52,339 nucleotides of DNA from Chitinophagales bacterium (GTDB taxonomy: Bacteria; Bacteroidota; Bacteroidia; Chitinophagales; Chitinophagaceae). The notes beneath the pieces are model-generated. The model ran no database searches. It saw only the letters and a list, made by a program, of their open reading frames with translations, and was not told the DNA's origin. Position 1 is the first letter of the stretch. Each line of letters begins with the position of its first letter. The stretch lies in contig JAURIR010000007.1 in NCBI GenBank assembly GCA_030832645.1, positions 1 to 52,339 of the forward strand, given 5' to 3'. Of the stretch, positions 26,223-34,964 are shown piece after piece. Made by a program: the position numbers and the translations under genes.

Positions 26223-26376
26223 CACTTAAAAATGAGGCAAAAAGGGGTAAAAAACCTCGTTTTTGAGTGAAAAACGCTCAAAAAAGGAGAAAATATGAGC
26301 AAAATATATAAAAACAGATTTTAGGGAAGTTTACAAAACATTAACATAGAAACTTTTTCAACATAAATAGTTTCCG

Positions 26377-26395
26377 TAGTTTTGCGGCCGCAAAA
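26377..26395 (+). promoter_or_regulatory. tetR promoter with overlapping palindrome (possible operator)
   Basis: TAGTTTTG (26377-26384) fits the -7 consensus. It overlaps the perfect 16-base palindrome TTTTGCGGCCGCAAAA (26380-26395), which ends 3 bases before the tetR ATG and would cover the transcription start. It could be the TetR operator for autoregulation of the efflux operon. However, -7 boxes followed by GCGGCCGC-type sequences recur in this group, so it may be part of a general start-site pattern. Confidence 0.5.
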
Positions 26396-26398
26396 ACA

Positions 26399-27028
26399 AT
26401 GGAAACCAAGCAAAGAATCATACAGGAAGCAACGGTACTCTATCTACGGCTCGGCATCCGGTCGGTTTCCATGGATGACATCTCTACGCAGCTGGGCATC
26501 TCGAAGAAAACCCTCTATCAACATTTTGAAGACAAGGATCAGTTGGTTGACGTGGTATTGCAAGAACGAGTGAAAAATATGCAAGCGGAAACACTTCAAA
26601 CAGTAGACTCTGCTACCAATGCGATTGAAGAAATTTTCAATACCATGGACATGATGGTGAAACATTCCAGAAACATGAACCCCATGGTTTTATTTGATTT
26701 ACAGAAATACCATTTCCTTTCGTTTCAAAAGTTTTTAGCATACAAAAACGACTTTCTCCTCAAGATCATTTCCAATAATTTAAAAAAGGGAGTAGAGGAA
26801 GGATTCTATCGCAGCGATATCAACATCGATATTCTGGCAAAATTCAGATTGGAAACATTGATGATTGGATTCAATATGGATGCCTTCCCAACCGAAAAAT
26901 ACAACGTTACAGAAGTATCACTGGTAATCATTGAAAATTTTCTGTACGGACTAGCAACAGAAAAGGGATTCAATATGATTGAAACATATAAAAACAACAG
27001 AAAAAGCAATTACAACATAAATCAATAA
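26399..27028 (+). CDS. TetR-family transcriptional regulator
   Basis: 209 residues. HTH at the N-terminus: IIQEATVLYLRLGIRSVSMDDISTQLGISKKTLYQHFEDKDQLVD (about 6-50), followed by an all-helical ligand domain. It overlaps the tolC-like ATG by one base (TAATG) and leads the efflux operon, so it is very probably the local repressor, released by a pump substrate. The ligand cannot be predicted. Confidence 0.93.
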   Translation: METKQRIIQEATVLYLRLGIRSVSMDDISTQLGISKKTLYQHFEDKDQLVDVVLQERVKNMQAETLQTVDSATNAIEEIFNTMDMMVKHSRNMNPMVLFDLQKYHFLSFQKFLAYKNDFLLKIISNNLKKGVEEGFYRSDINIDILAKFRLETLMIGFNMDAFPTEKYNVTEVSLVIIENFLYGLATEKGFNMIETYKNNRKSNYNINQ

Positions 27029-28431
27029 TGATGACACGCGTACGATTTCTTTGGACTCTCTTGTTACTGCTTACCATGGGTGTAGTAAATGCCCAACAGA
27101 AGTATAGGTTAACTGCAGAGGAAGCAACCAACATGGCATTAAAAAATGCAACCGAGCTAAAAAACCTACAGCTCGATAAAGAAATTCAGCTAGCAAAGAA
27201 CAAAGAGTATGTTGCACAAGCCACTCCACAACTAAATGGAAGTGTGCAAATGCAACACTTCTTTAGTATACCTGTAACGCTGATTCCAGACTTTATATCA
27301 CCAGCAGTGTATGATGTATTAACGAAGAACAGTGTGAAAGACGGAAGTGGAAATCCTATCACCAAACCAAGCAACGGTTCTCAATTTTTCCCTGCACAAT
27401 TTGGTGTGCCCTGGCAATCGACTGCAGGGTTCCAATTTCAACAACTTCTCTTTCAACCCGATTTGTTCATTGCTATTTCTGCAAGAAAGAAAGCAGTGGA
27501 TTACACAGATGCGAATATTCGGGTAATGGAGGATTCTGTAAAAAGTAATTTATTGCGCGCTTATTACAGTGTATTGATTGCTGAAAAAAGAAAGCACTAC
27601 CTAGACGAAAGTATCAAGCGATTGGAAAAATTGAAAATTGATCAGGAGAAACTTTTCAAAAATGGATTTGCAGAAAAACTGGATATTGATAAAACACAGG
27701 TAAGCCTGAATAATTTAACCACTACTTCTATCCAAATTGAAAGATTGATTGAAATTGGGTATGCATCATTAAAATTTGTTTTATCCATCGACCAAAAAGA
27801 TACCCTTGAGTTAGCCGACGTACTAACGGATGATTTGGTAAAAAAAGGACTCTTGGAAATGGGAGCATTCAATTACAACGACAGAAAAGAAATTCAATTA
27901 CTGAATGTTGTAAGAGATTTACAAGGATTGGATCTTAAACGTCAAAAACTTTCTTTTGCTCCAACCGTTTCCAGCTATTGGAGTTACAGCAGGAATGCAT
28001 TGAGACGAGAATTCAACTTCTTTGATTTTAATCAAAAATGGTTCAAATCCTCTCTCCTGGGAATCAATCTCAGCGTGCCCATATTTGATGGTGGACAAAA
28101 GATTCAACGCATCAAACAGGCAAATTTAAATGTTGAAAAAATAAACAACACGATTCAAAATTTACAACGAGCGATCGACCTGCAACTAAAAGCAGCCTCC
28201 ACACAATTCAAGAATGCACTTTCTTCCTTAGACGTTCAAGAAAGAAATGTTCAATTGGCAGAGAAAGTATACAGCACTACAAAAAAGAAATATGAACAGG
28301 GCTTGGGATCTAGTTTTGAATTGCTGCAAACACAAACTGAATTAGAAAATGCACAATCAAATTATTTTCAGGCATTGTTCGATGCCGTCAATGCTAAAAT
28401 TTCATTTACCAAAGCCTTGGGCAAACTTTAA
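27028..28431 (+). CDS. TolC-family outer-membrane efflux protein
   Basis: 467 residues. Signal peptide (about 1-23, VVNAQ/Q). Two repeats of the OEP fold: long heptad-like helices (EATNMALKNATELKNLQLDKEIQLAKNKEYV and its second copy near LNVVRDLQGLDLKRQKLSFAP) and short beta strands. The C-terminal helix ends in EQGLGSSFELLQTQTELENAQSNYFQALFDAVNAKISFTKALG, as usual. It forms the exit duct for the adjacent adaptor and RND pump, and is translationally coupled to tetR. Confidence 0.94.
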   Translation: MMTRVRFLWTLLLLLTMGVVNAQQKYRLTAEEATNMALKNATELKNLQLDKEIQLAKNKEYVAQATPQLNGSVQMQHFFSIPVTLIPDFISPAVYDVLTKNSVKDGSGNPITKPSNGSQFFPAQFGVPWQSTAGFQFQQLLFQPDLFIAISARKKAVDYTDANIRVMEDSVKSNLLRAYYSVLIAEKRKHYLDESIKRLEKLKIDQEKLFKNGFAEKLDIDKTQVSLNNLTTTSIQIERLIEIGYASLKFVLSIDQKDTLELADVLTDDLVKKGLLEMGAFNYNDRKEIQLLNVVRDLQGLDLKRQKLSFAPTVSSYWSYSRNALRREFNFFDFNQKWFKSSLLGINLSVPIFDGGQKIQRIKQANLNVEKINNTIQNLQRAIDLQLKAASTQFKNALSSLDVQERNVQLAEKVYSTTKKKYEQGLGSSFELLQTQTELENAQSNYFQALFDAVNAKISFTKALGKL

Positions 28432-28451
28432 ACAATACACAACTAAATAAT

Positions 28452-29597
28452 ATGAAAAATTTATTCGTCATTGTATCCATCCTCACCTTGGTAGCATGTG
28501 GTGGCAGCAAAGAAAAAAACCAGGATCTAGCAAGTAAAAAAGCCAGCCTTGAGTCATTGACCAAGCAAAGAGATGCGTTGAATGATCAAATCAATGCACT
28601 TCAAACTGAGCTTAACACCTTGACCGGTAATACAGGTGCAGAAAAAACAAAATTGGTAGACATCACCGCACTTACTACACAAGATTTCAGCCATTATATA
28701 GAACTGCAAGGCAAGGTATCCACTGAAAATGTATCCTATGTAACGCCAAGAGGAATGGGTGGACAGGTGAAGCAGGTTTTTGTAAAACAGGGTGATGTAG
28801 TGAAAAAAGGGCAGTTGCTGATGAAATTAGAAGACGGTATTGTACAACAGAATATCAAACAAGTTGAAAATCAACTTGCCTTTGCGAAGAATATATTTTC
28901 GCGCCAAGAGAATCTATGGAAAGACGGTATCGGTACAGAAATTCAATACCTCTCCGCAAAGAACAATGTTGAAAGCTTAGAAAAACAACTGGGCTTGGTT
29001 AAAGAGCAACTCAGCACAACCAATGTGGTAGCAGAAGTTAGCGGAGTAATTGAAAGTGTAAGCATCAAAGTGGGGGAAACATTCGTGGGTAATCCATTGG
29101 CAACCATCGTGATCGTTAACCCTGGTAATTTAAAAGCAGTAGTTGATATTCCGGAGAACTACATTACAAAAATCAGAAAAGGGATGTCCGTGATTATTAC
29201 TATCCCTGACTTGAACCAATCATTCAATTCTCAAATCAGCGTAGTTTCTGAAACCATCAACCTTACTTCTAGAAGTTTTATAGCAGAAAGTAAGCTTCCC
29301 TCCAAAGCCAATATCAAACCAAACCAGGTTGCAATCATTAAAATGCTAGACCATCAGGCAAAAAATGCTATAGTCATTCCGGTTGAAACAGTGCAAACAG
29401 ACGAGAAAGGAAAATATGTTTTTGTGATATCTGAAGAAAATGGAAAAATGGTTGCCCGCAAAAAAAGTATCACCATTGGAGAGTTCTACGACGAAATGAT
29501 TGAAGTGCAGTCAGGTCTTACCACCAATGAAAAGCTTATCACCAAGGGCTTTCAGGGATTGTACGAAGGGCAATTACTGACATTGGCAACAAAATAA
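28452..29597 (+). CDS. RND efflux periplasmic adaptor (HlyD/AcrA family), lipoprotein
   Basis: 381 residues. Lipobox LVAC (Cys16). A short coiled coil (about 24-58) precedes the lipoyl half-motif (PRGMGGQVKQVFVKQGDVVKKGQLLMKLED, about 97-126), the helical hairpin (about 130-190) and the second lipoyl half (AEVSGVIESVSIKVGETF). Beta-barrel and membrane-proximal domains follow (VIPVETVQTDEKGKYVFV). It links the pump to the TolC-like protein in the periplasm. Spacing to the neighbours is 20 and 29 bases, in one operon. Confidence 0.95.
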   Translation: MKNLFVIVSILTLVACGGSKEKNQDLASKKASLESLTKQRDALNDQINALQTELNTLTGNTGAEKTKLVDITALTTQDFSHYIELQGKVSTENVSYVTPRGMGGQVKQVFVKQGDVVKKGQLLMKLEDGIVQQNIKQVENQLAFAKNIFSRQENLWKDGIGTEIQYLSAKNNVESLEKQLGLVKEQLSTTNVVAEVSGVIESVSIKVGETFVGNPLATIVIVNPGNLKAVVDIPENYITKIRKGMSVIITIPDLNQSFNSQISVVSETINLTSRSFIAESKLPSKANIKPNQVAIIKMLDHQAKNAIVIPVETVQTDEKGKYVFVISEENGKMVARKKSITIGEFYDEMIEVQSGLTTNEKLITKGFQGLYEGQLLTLATK

Positions 29598-29626
29598 CTG
29601 TTAGCGAAAGCAATAAATAATTTATT

Positions 29627-32600
29627 ATGGACAATCTGTCAAACAACAACCCCCTATTCAAGTTGATCCAAAATCCAAAGACATTTGGACCAACCAATTG
29701 GGCTATCAAGAACAAGACAGCTGTATACTTACTTACGTTAATCATTTCCATTTGGGGAATTGGGTTGTTTCTATCCTATCCGAAAGAACAATTTCCGGAT
29801 GTAGTGATTCCAAATATTTATGTACAAACAGTATACGTTGGAAATTCGCCGAAAGAAATTGAAAGCTTGGTAACCCGACCTATTGAGAAACAATTAAAGG
29901 GAATCACAGGTGTAAAAATCAATAGCATCAAATCAACCTCTTTACAGGATTTCTCGGCCATCATTGTTGAATTCAGCACCTCTGTAAAAACAGACATAGC
30001 CCTTCAAAAAATGAGGGATGCAGTTGACAAAGCAAAGAAAGATTTACCTGCCGACTTAACACAGGAGCCGGTTGTACAGGAAATCTCCTTATCGGAATTG
30101 CCCATCATGGCTGTGAATGTGAGCGGAGATTACGATGCGGTAAAATTGGGAGAATTCGCAGACCAGCTCAAAGATAAAATAGAGGAATTCACTGAAATCA
30201 GTCGCGTTGATCTTGTGGGAGCCCCGGAAAGAGAAATCCAAATCAATGTAGATCGTTTTAAAATGGAAGCGGCAAAAATTGGCTTCTCCGATATTGAACA
30301 GGCTGTACAGAGAGAAAATCTTGATATCTCAGGAGGATTGCTTGAAGTGGGAGATCAGAAAAGAGCATTGAGATTGAGCGGACAGTTCAATTCTGCAATC
30401 GACTTGAACAATATGGTGGTGAAGAATATTTATGGTGCTGCATTTTATCTTAAAGATTTCGCCAGCATTGTAGATACGGTTAAAGAAAAAGAAAGTTATG
30501 CGCGTTTGAACGGGAAAAATGTTGTTACGTTGAGCATCATCAAACGTTCGGGAGAAAACCTCATCAACGCATCGGAGAAAATCAATGCTGCCGTAAAACA
30601 AATGCAACAGGATGTTTTTCCAAAAGATTTAAAAATAAATATTACTGGCGACCTCAGCATCAAAGCATCAGCAGCATTCGATGAATTGGTGAACTCCATC
30701 ATTATAGGTTTCATTCTTGTGTTGATCATCCTGATGTTCTTCATGGGAGTAACGAATTCGTTCTTTGTGGCTCTCTCCGTTCCGCTGAGTATGTTCTTGG
30801 CATTTATATTTTTACCAACTGCAGACTTCATTGTAGGGTCGAACGTTACACTCAACTTCATTGTATTGTTTGCATTGTTATTTGGACTGGGAATTGTGGT
30901 AGACGATGCAATTGTAGTGATTGAAAACACCCACCGAATTTTCTCCCAAGGCAAAGGAAAAATTTCGGCAGTTGATGCCGCAAAATATGCAGCTGGTGAA
31001 GTGTTTGTTCCTGTTTTGGCCGGAACACTGACTACTCTTGCTCCATTCGTTCCCTTGCTTTTCTGGCCAGGTATCATCGGAAAATTCATGATTTACCTGC
31101 CAACCATGTTGATCTTTACACTTACGGCTTCGTTGATTGTAGCCTATATAATGAATCCCGTATTTGCAGTAGATTTCATGGTGCACGACGAACACGAAAA
31201 GAAACCAAAATCAAATTTGTTCAAGAAACCATTCTTCTGGTTACTCGTCAGCATGGGTGTTTTATTTGATCTTGCGGGATACGTCGGCGACCAATCCTCT
31301 TTCCGATTCATTGGAAATCTCTTGTTGTTCTTTGCACTGTTGATGATGTTGAATGTATATGTACTTACAGACGCCATTGCAGCATTCCAACAAAAGTTAT
31401 TGCCTGCATTGATGGCCAGATACGAAACATTGTTGCGTTGGACAACGCAAGGATGGAGACCAGTGAAAATGTTAGTAGGAACATTTGCTCTTTTGATTTT
31501 CTCGTTCTTCTTTTTTGGGATGAGAAATGTTCCCATTGTACTCTTCCCCTCTGGTGATCCAAATACCATCTATGTATACATGAAATTGCCATCCGGCACC
31601 GATGTTAAGTACACAGATTCCGTGGTTCAAAGCTTGGAATCAAAAATCAATAAAGTACTTGGAATGGAAGGCGAAAAGAAAAACCCGTTGGTAGAGAGTG
31701 TGATCGCCAATGTGGCTGTTGGTGCCAGCGATCCAAACAGCGGAGATAGAAGTACACGTCCTGAGCTCGGAAGAATTCAGGTGAATTTTGTACCCTTTGA
31801 AAAAAGAGATGGGAAAGCAACACTCCCTTACCTAGATGCCATTCGCCAAACCATCAAAGGAATTCCTTCTGCAGAAATTAGTGTGGCGCAAGAGAGCAAT
31901 GGCCCTCAAACAAAGAGTCCCATTAGCATTGAGGTTACAGGAGAAAATTTTGAAGACTTAACGAATACAGCAATCAAACTTCGAAATTACCTGAGTGATA
32001 AAAACATACCTGGTGTAGAAGACTTAAAAATTGATATCGACTTCAACAACCCAGAAATTGGTTTAACGGTTGATAGAGAAAGAGCACTGATCCAAGGAAT
32101 TTCTACCGCACAGGTTGGTGTTGAAATCAGGACAGCACTTTTTGGAAAAGAAATCTCCAAACTAAAAATTGGTGAAGAAGAATACAAAATCACTTTACGA
32201 AACAATGCAACCCAAAGGAAAACATTGTCTGAGCTTTTGAACATGAAAATTACCTACAGAGATTTTACCACCGGTATGATCAAACAAGTACCAATCAGCT
32301 CTGTCGTAAAATCAGACATTAATAATACCTACGGAAGTATTAAGAGAAGTGAACAAAAAAGAATCATCACTATTTACTCCAACGTATTGACCTCACAAGG
32401 ATATACACCGCAGAGCGTGAATGCAGACATCAAAAAATACATCGATGTATTCAAAGACAAGGCAGAAGGCATTACAGTTGCGCAAGCTGGTGAGGAAGAG
32501 CAATTGAGAGAAACTGCCAGCTTTTTAAGCAGCGCACTCTTCATTGCAGTAGGTTTCATCTTGCTGATTCTAATCTTACAATTTGGCTCTTACAGCAGAA

Positions 32601-33208
32601 CCATGATTGTACTCTCTGAAATCATGTTCAGCTTGATCGGGGTGCTGCTAGGATACGGAATTTTCCGCTCTACATTTGCTGCTGTAACCAGTGGTATCGG
32701 TATTGTTGGACTATCGGGTATCGTTGTGAAAAATGGAATCCTGGTAATTGAATTCGCAGATGAATTACGATCAAGAGGGATGAAAACCAGGGAAGCAGTG
32801 ATCGAAGCGGGTAAAACCAGGATCGTACCTGTATTGCTTACAGCATTGGCAGCAATACTTGCATTGATTCCTTTGGCAGTTGGATTCAATATCAATTTTG
32901 TAACCCTGTTCACTGATCTGAATCCACATATATTCTTTGGTGGCGACAACGTAGCATTCTGGAAACCGCTTTCCCTCACCATCATATGGGGATTGATGTT
33001 TGCTTTCTTCATGACATTGTTGATTGTGCCTGCTATGTATTTGATCGCCGAACGATTAAAGAGACCTATGAATAAATTCTACCAAGGAAAGTGGATTTCA
33101 ATTCTAGGATTGACAGGGCCGTTCTTCTTTGTATTCACTGCCATCATGTACTTGGTAAGAAAAATTCAGAGAAAGCCTGTTTGGAATGGGAAAACAGTCA
33201 ACGGTTAA
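29627..33208 (+). CDS. RND-family efflux permease with probable extra transmembrane pair
   Basis: 1193 residues against about 1030-1050 for AcrB-type pumps. Proton-relay residues are present: D426-D427 in GLGIVVDDAIVVIEN and Lys1035 in GIVVKNGILVIEF. An insertion at about 519-590 after TM6 contains two hydrophobic stretches (FFWLLVSMGVLFDLAGYV and FIGNLLLFFALLMMLNVYVL). This would give 14 membrane helices instead of 12. The substrate class is unclear; there is no obvious metal-site motif of CusA. The last codons and the TAA (33206-33208) lie inside a GTCAAC-type repeat, so the native C-terminus may have been changed by repeat insertion. Confidence 0.94.
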   Translation: MDNLSNNNPLFKLIQNPKTFGPTNWAIKNKTAVYLLTLIISIWGIGLFLSYPKEQFPDVVIPNIYVQTVYVGNSPKEIESLVTRPIEKQLKGITGVKINSIKSTSLQDFSAIIVEFSTSVKTDIALQKMRDAVDKAKKDLPADLTQEPVVQEISLSELPIMAVNVSGDYDAVKLGEFADQLKDKIEEFTEISRVDLVGAPEREIQINVDRFKMEAAKIGFSDIEQAVQRENLDISGGLLEVGDQKRALRLSGQFNSAIDLNNMVVKNIYGAAFYLKDFASIVDTVKEKESYARLNGKNVVTLSIIKRSGENLINASEKINAAVKQMQQDVFPKDLKINITGDLSIKASAAFDELVNSIIIGFILVLIILMFFMGVTNSFFVALSVPLSMFLAFIFLPTADFIVGSNVTLNFIVLFALLFGLGIVVDDAIVVIENTHRIFSQGKGKISAVDAAKYAAGEVFVPVLAGTLTTLAPFVPLLFWPGIIGKFMIYLPTMLIFTLTASLIVAYIMNPVFAVDFMVHDEHEKKPKSNLFKKPFFWLLVSMGVLFDLAGYVGDQSSFRFIGNLLLFFALLMMLNVYVLTDAIAAFQQKLLPALMARYETLLRWTTQGWRPVKMLVGTFALLIFSFFFFGMRNVPIVLFPSGDPNTIYVYMKLPSGTDVKYTDSVVQSLESKINKVLGMEGEKKNPLVESVIANVAVGASDPNSGDRSTRPELGRIQVNFVPFEKRDGKATLPYLDAIRQTIKGIPSAEISVAQESNGPQTKSPISIEVTGENFEDLTNTAIKLRNYLSDKNIPGVEDLKIDIDFNNPEIGLTVDRERALIQGISTAQVGVEIRTALFGKEISKLKIGEEEYKITLRNNATQRKTLSELLNMKITYRDFTTGMIKQVPISSVVKSDINNTYGSIKRSEQKRIITIYSNVLTSQGYTPQSVNADIKKYIDVFKDKAEGITVAQAGEEEQLRETASFLSSALFIAVGFILLILILQFGSYSRTMIVLSEIMFSLIGVLLGYGIFRSTFAAVTSGIGIVGLSGIVVKNGILVIEFADELRSRGMKTREAVIEAGKTRIVPVLLTALAAILALIPLAVGFNINFVTLFTDLNPHIFFGGDNVAFWKPLSLTIIWGLMFAFFMTLLIVPAMYLIAERLKRPMNKFYQGKWISILGLTGPFFFVFTAIMYLVRKIQRKPVWNGKTVNG

Positions 33209-33223
33209 TCGTCAACCGTCAAC
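33197..33223. repeat. GTCAAC-type repeat spanning the RND pump stop codon
   Basis: Words GTCAAC-GGTTAA-TC-GTCAAC-CGTCAAC, with a 6-bp stem ACGGTT/AACCGT. The TAA of the pump gene (33206-33208) falls inside it, so the last three or four sense codons are repeat-derived. Related elements are at 20393-20482 and 36819-36846. Only one weak stem and no T tract, so terminator activity is doubtful here. Confidence 0.7.
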
Positions 33224-33247
33224 TTTAATAAAAACAGTATTAAAATT

Positions 33248-34051
33248 ATGATTACTTCAAGTCGCTCAAACCACGAAATCGATTATAAAATCGTTGGAGA
33301 AGAAATGCAGTATGTTGAAATAGAACTTGATCCGGAAGAAACGGCAGTTGCGGAAGCAGGCAGTTTTATGATGATGGACGAAGGCATTCAAATGCAAACT
33401 ATCTTTGGAGATGGTTCTGCTCCAAATCAAGGCGTATTGGGTAAACTTTTTTCAGCGGGAAAAAGAATCTTAACCGGGGAAAGTCTTTTCATGACTGCCT
33501 TTACCAATGTAGGAAGCGGAAAGAAAAAAGTTTCTTTTGCATCGCCCTATCCTGGCAAAATCATTCCACTCGATTTACAACAACTGGAAAGTAGAATCAT
33601 TTGCCAGAAAGATGCTTTTTTGTGCGCTGCTAAAGGAGTATCCGTTGGTATTGCTTTTCAAAGAAGATTAGGAACTGGTTTGTTTGGTGGAGAAGGCTTC
33701 ATCATGCAAAAACTGGAAGGAGATGGAATGGCGTTTGTGCATGCCGGTGGGCACGTATTTGAACGCTATCTTACACCTGGTGAAACATTGAAGATTGATA
33801 CAGGATGTTTAGTGGCTTTTACACAAACAGTTGATTACAATATAGAATTTGTTGGAGGCATTAAGAACACCATTTTTGGTGGAGAAGGATTGTTCTTTGC
33901 AACATTAAGAGGACCGGGCAAAGTATGGATTCAAACATTGCCCATCAGCAGATTGGCCAGCAGAATCATGTCGTACGGAACATTTAATAGAAAAGAAGAA
34001 GGAAGTATTCTTGGTGGATTGGGTAATATGTTGGACGGCGATGGATATTGA
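33248..34051 (+). CDS. TIGR00266/AIM24-family protein
   Basis: 267 residues. Beta-rich protein with the family features [44 protein letters not shown] and the Gly-rich segment [23 protein letters not shown]; the C-terminus has [28 protein letters not shown]. Members are conserved from bacteria to the mitochondrial AIM24 protein. Biochemical function is not established. It ends at a strong bidirectional terminator and is 39 bases downstream of the RND pump, so it may be read through from the efflux operon. Confidence 0.9.
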   Translation: MITSSRSNHEIDYKIVGEEMQYVEIELDPEETAVAEAGSFMMMDEGIQMQTIFGDGSAPNQGVLGKLFSAGKRILTGESLFMTAFTNVGSGKKKVSFASPYPGKIIPLDLQQLESRIICQKDAFLCAAKGVSVGIAFQRRLGTGLFGGEGFIMQKLEGDGMAFVHAGGHVFERYLTPGETLKIDTGCLVAFTQTVDYNIEFVGGIKNTIFGGEGLFFATLRGPGKVWIQTLPISRLASRIMSYGTFNRKEEGSILGGLGNMLDGDGY

Positions 34052-34071
34052 TCCTGGTACTTACAAAAAAA

Positions 34072-34099
34072 TCCCACTCTTTTCGGAGTGGGATTTTTT
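34072..34099. terminator. Bidirectional rho-independent terminator
   Basis: Perfect 8-bp GC-rich stem TCCCACTC (34072-34079) with GAGTGGGA (34086-34093), 6-base loop, flanked by A7 on the left and T6 on the right. It serves the AIM24-like gene on the plus strand and the Bax-inhibitor gene on the minus strand, which converge on it. Confidence 0.92.
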
Positions 34100-34115
34100 A
34101 TGCAAAAGCTTTTAA

Positions 34116-34874
34116 TTAATCTCTTCTGCCGTAAAGATTACCCAACAAACGAAGAATTTCAACATACAACCAAACCATAGTAACCAACAGGCCAAATGCA
34201 CAATACCATTCCATGTATTTGGGTGCACCTGCAGCAGCTCCTTGTTCAATTCTGTCAAAGTCCATCAACAAACTCAATGCAGCAATTACTGTAATGGCAA
34301 TAGAGATGCCAATGCTCAACATGCTGCCGCCTTGTAAACCTTGTACATGCACACCGAAAAGAGATAAAATAAATGTTATCAAGTAGAACAAAGCAATTCC
34401 ACCGATAGCAGCAAACATGATCGATCTGAAACGTTCTGTTACGCGAATGATTCTGAAAGTATATAGAAAATACATTGCGATGGCTGTACCAAATGTGAGA
34501 ACAACAGCCTGCGTTACAATACCAGGAGCAACTTTTGCAAAGGCGTTGTTATAGATTGCCGAAATGGATCCGATTACCAATCCCTCCAATAATGCATAGG
34601 CTGGAGCAAGGTACTGAGCCATTCCTGGCTTGAACATCAACACCAAAGCAAGTACAAAACCACCAATGGCACCGCCTACCATGTACCCTTGGATGCTATT
34701 TCCAACAGAGGCCTCGTTCCATACATAGAACGCAGTTGCCATCACCATAAGAAACAGAAATCCAAACTTATTGAGGGTTCCACGAAAGCTCATACTGCCC
34801 GAACCTGGGAGGTGGATAGTACGTCCAAATGATTTTTCTGAAAGAGTCGGATTGCTTGAATTGAATAGAGCCAT
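34116..34874 (-). CDS. Bax inhibitor-1/YccA-family membrane protein
   Basis: 252 residues with seven hydrophobic segments after a polar N-terminus of about 35 residues: approximately 37-52, 62-80, 85-106, 115-138, 147-170, 180-200 and 220-243. The Asp pair in LLMDFDRIEQGA is the conserved acidic feature of the TM6-TM7 region, which in BsYetJ-type proteins gates Ca2+/proton leak. This is the Bacteroidota Bax-inhibitor group. Physiological role unknown. It faces korA across a 90-base divergent intergenic region in which I could not identify a confident -7 box. Confidence 0.92.
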   Translation of the reverse strand: MALFNSSNPTLSEKSFGRTIHLPGSGSMSFRGTLNKFGFLFLMVMATAFYVWNEASVGNSIQGYMVGGAIGGFVLALVLMFKPGMAQYLAPAYALLEGLVIGSISAIYNNAFAKVAPGIVTQAVVLTFGTAIAMYFLYTFRIIRVTERFRSIMFAAIGGIALFYLITFILSLFGVHVQGLQGGSMLSIGISIAITVIAALSLLMDFDRIEQGAAAGAPKYMEWYCAFGLLVTMVWLYVEILRLLGNLYGRRD

Positions 34875-34964
34875 ATTGGGTAAATTTGTAGTCTAAATTA
34901 ATTAATTTCATAATAGTGCGTGTAGTATATAATATACCGCCCTGTTAAAGTATAAACAAAAACC

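Noticed and set aside
26262-26287. Small hairpin (TTTTTGAG/CTCAAAAA) upstream of DUF502
   Set aside because: Located in the divergent region before both starts, AT-rich and weak; no terminator or riboswitch logic.
30496-31089. Long minus-strand reading frame (about 197 codons) opposite the RND pump
   Set aside because: It lies wholly antisense to a well-supported coding region with strong motifs; composition is a shadow of the pump, with no recognisable domain or promoter.
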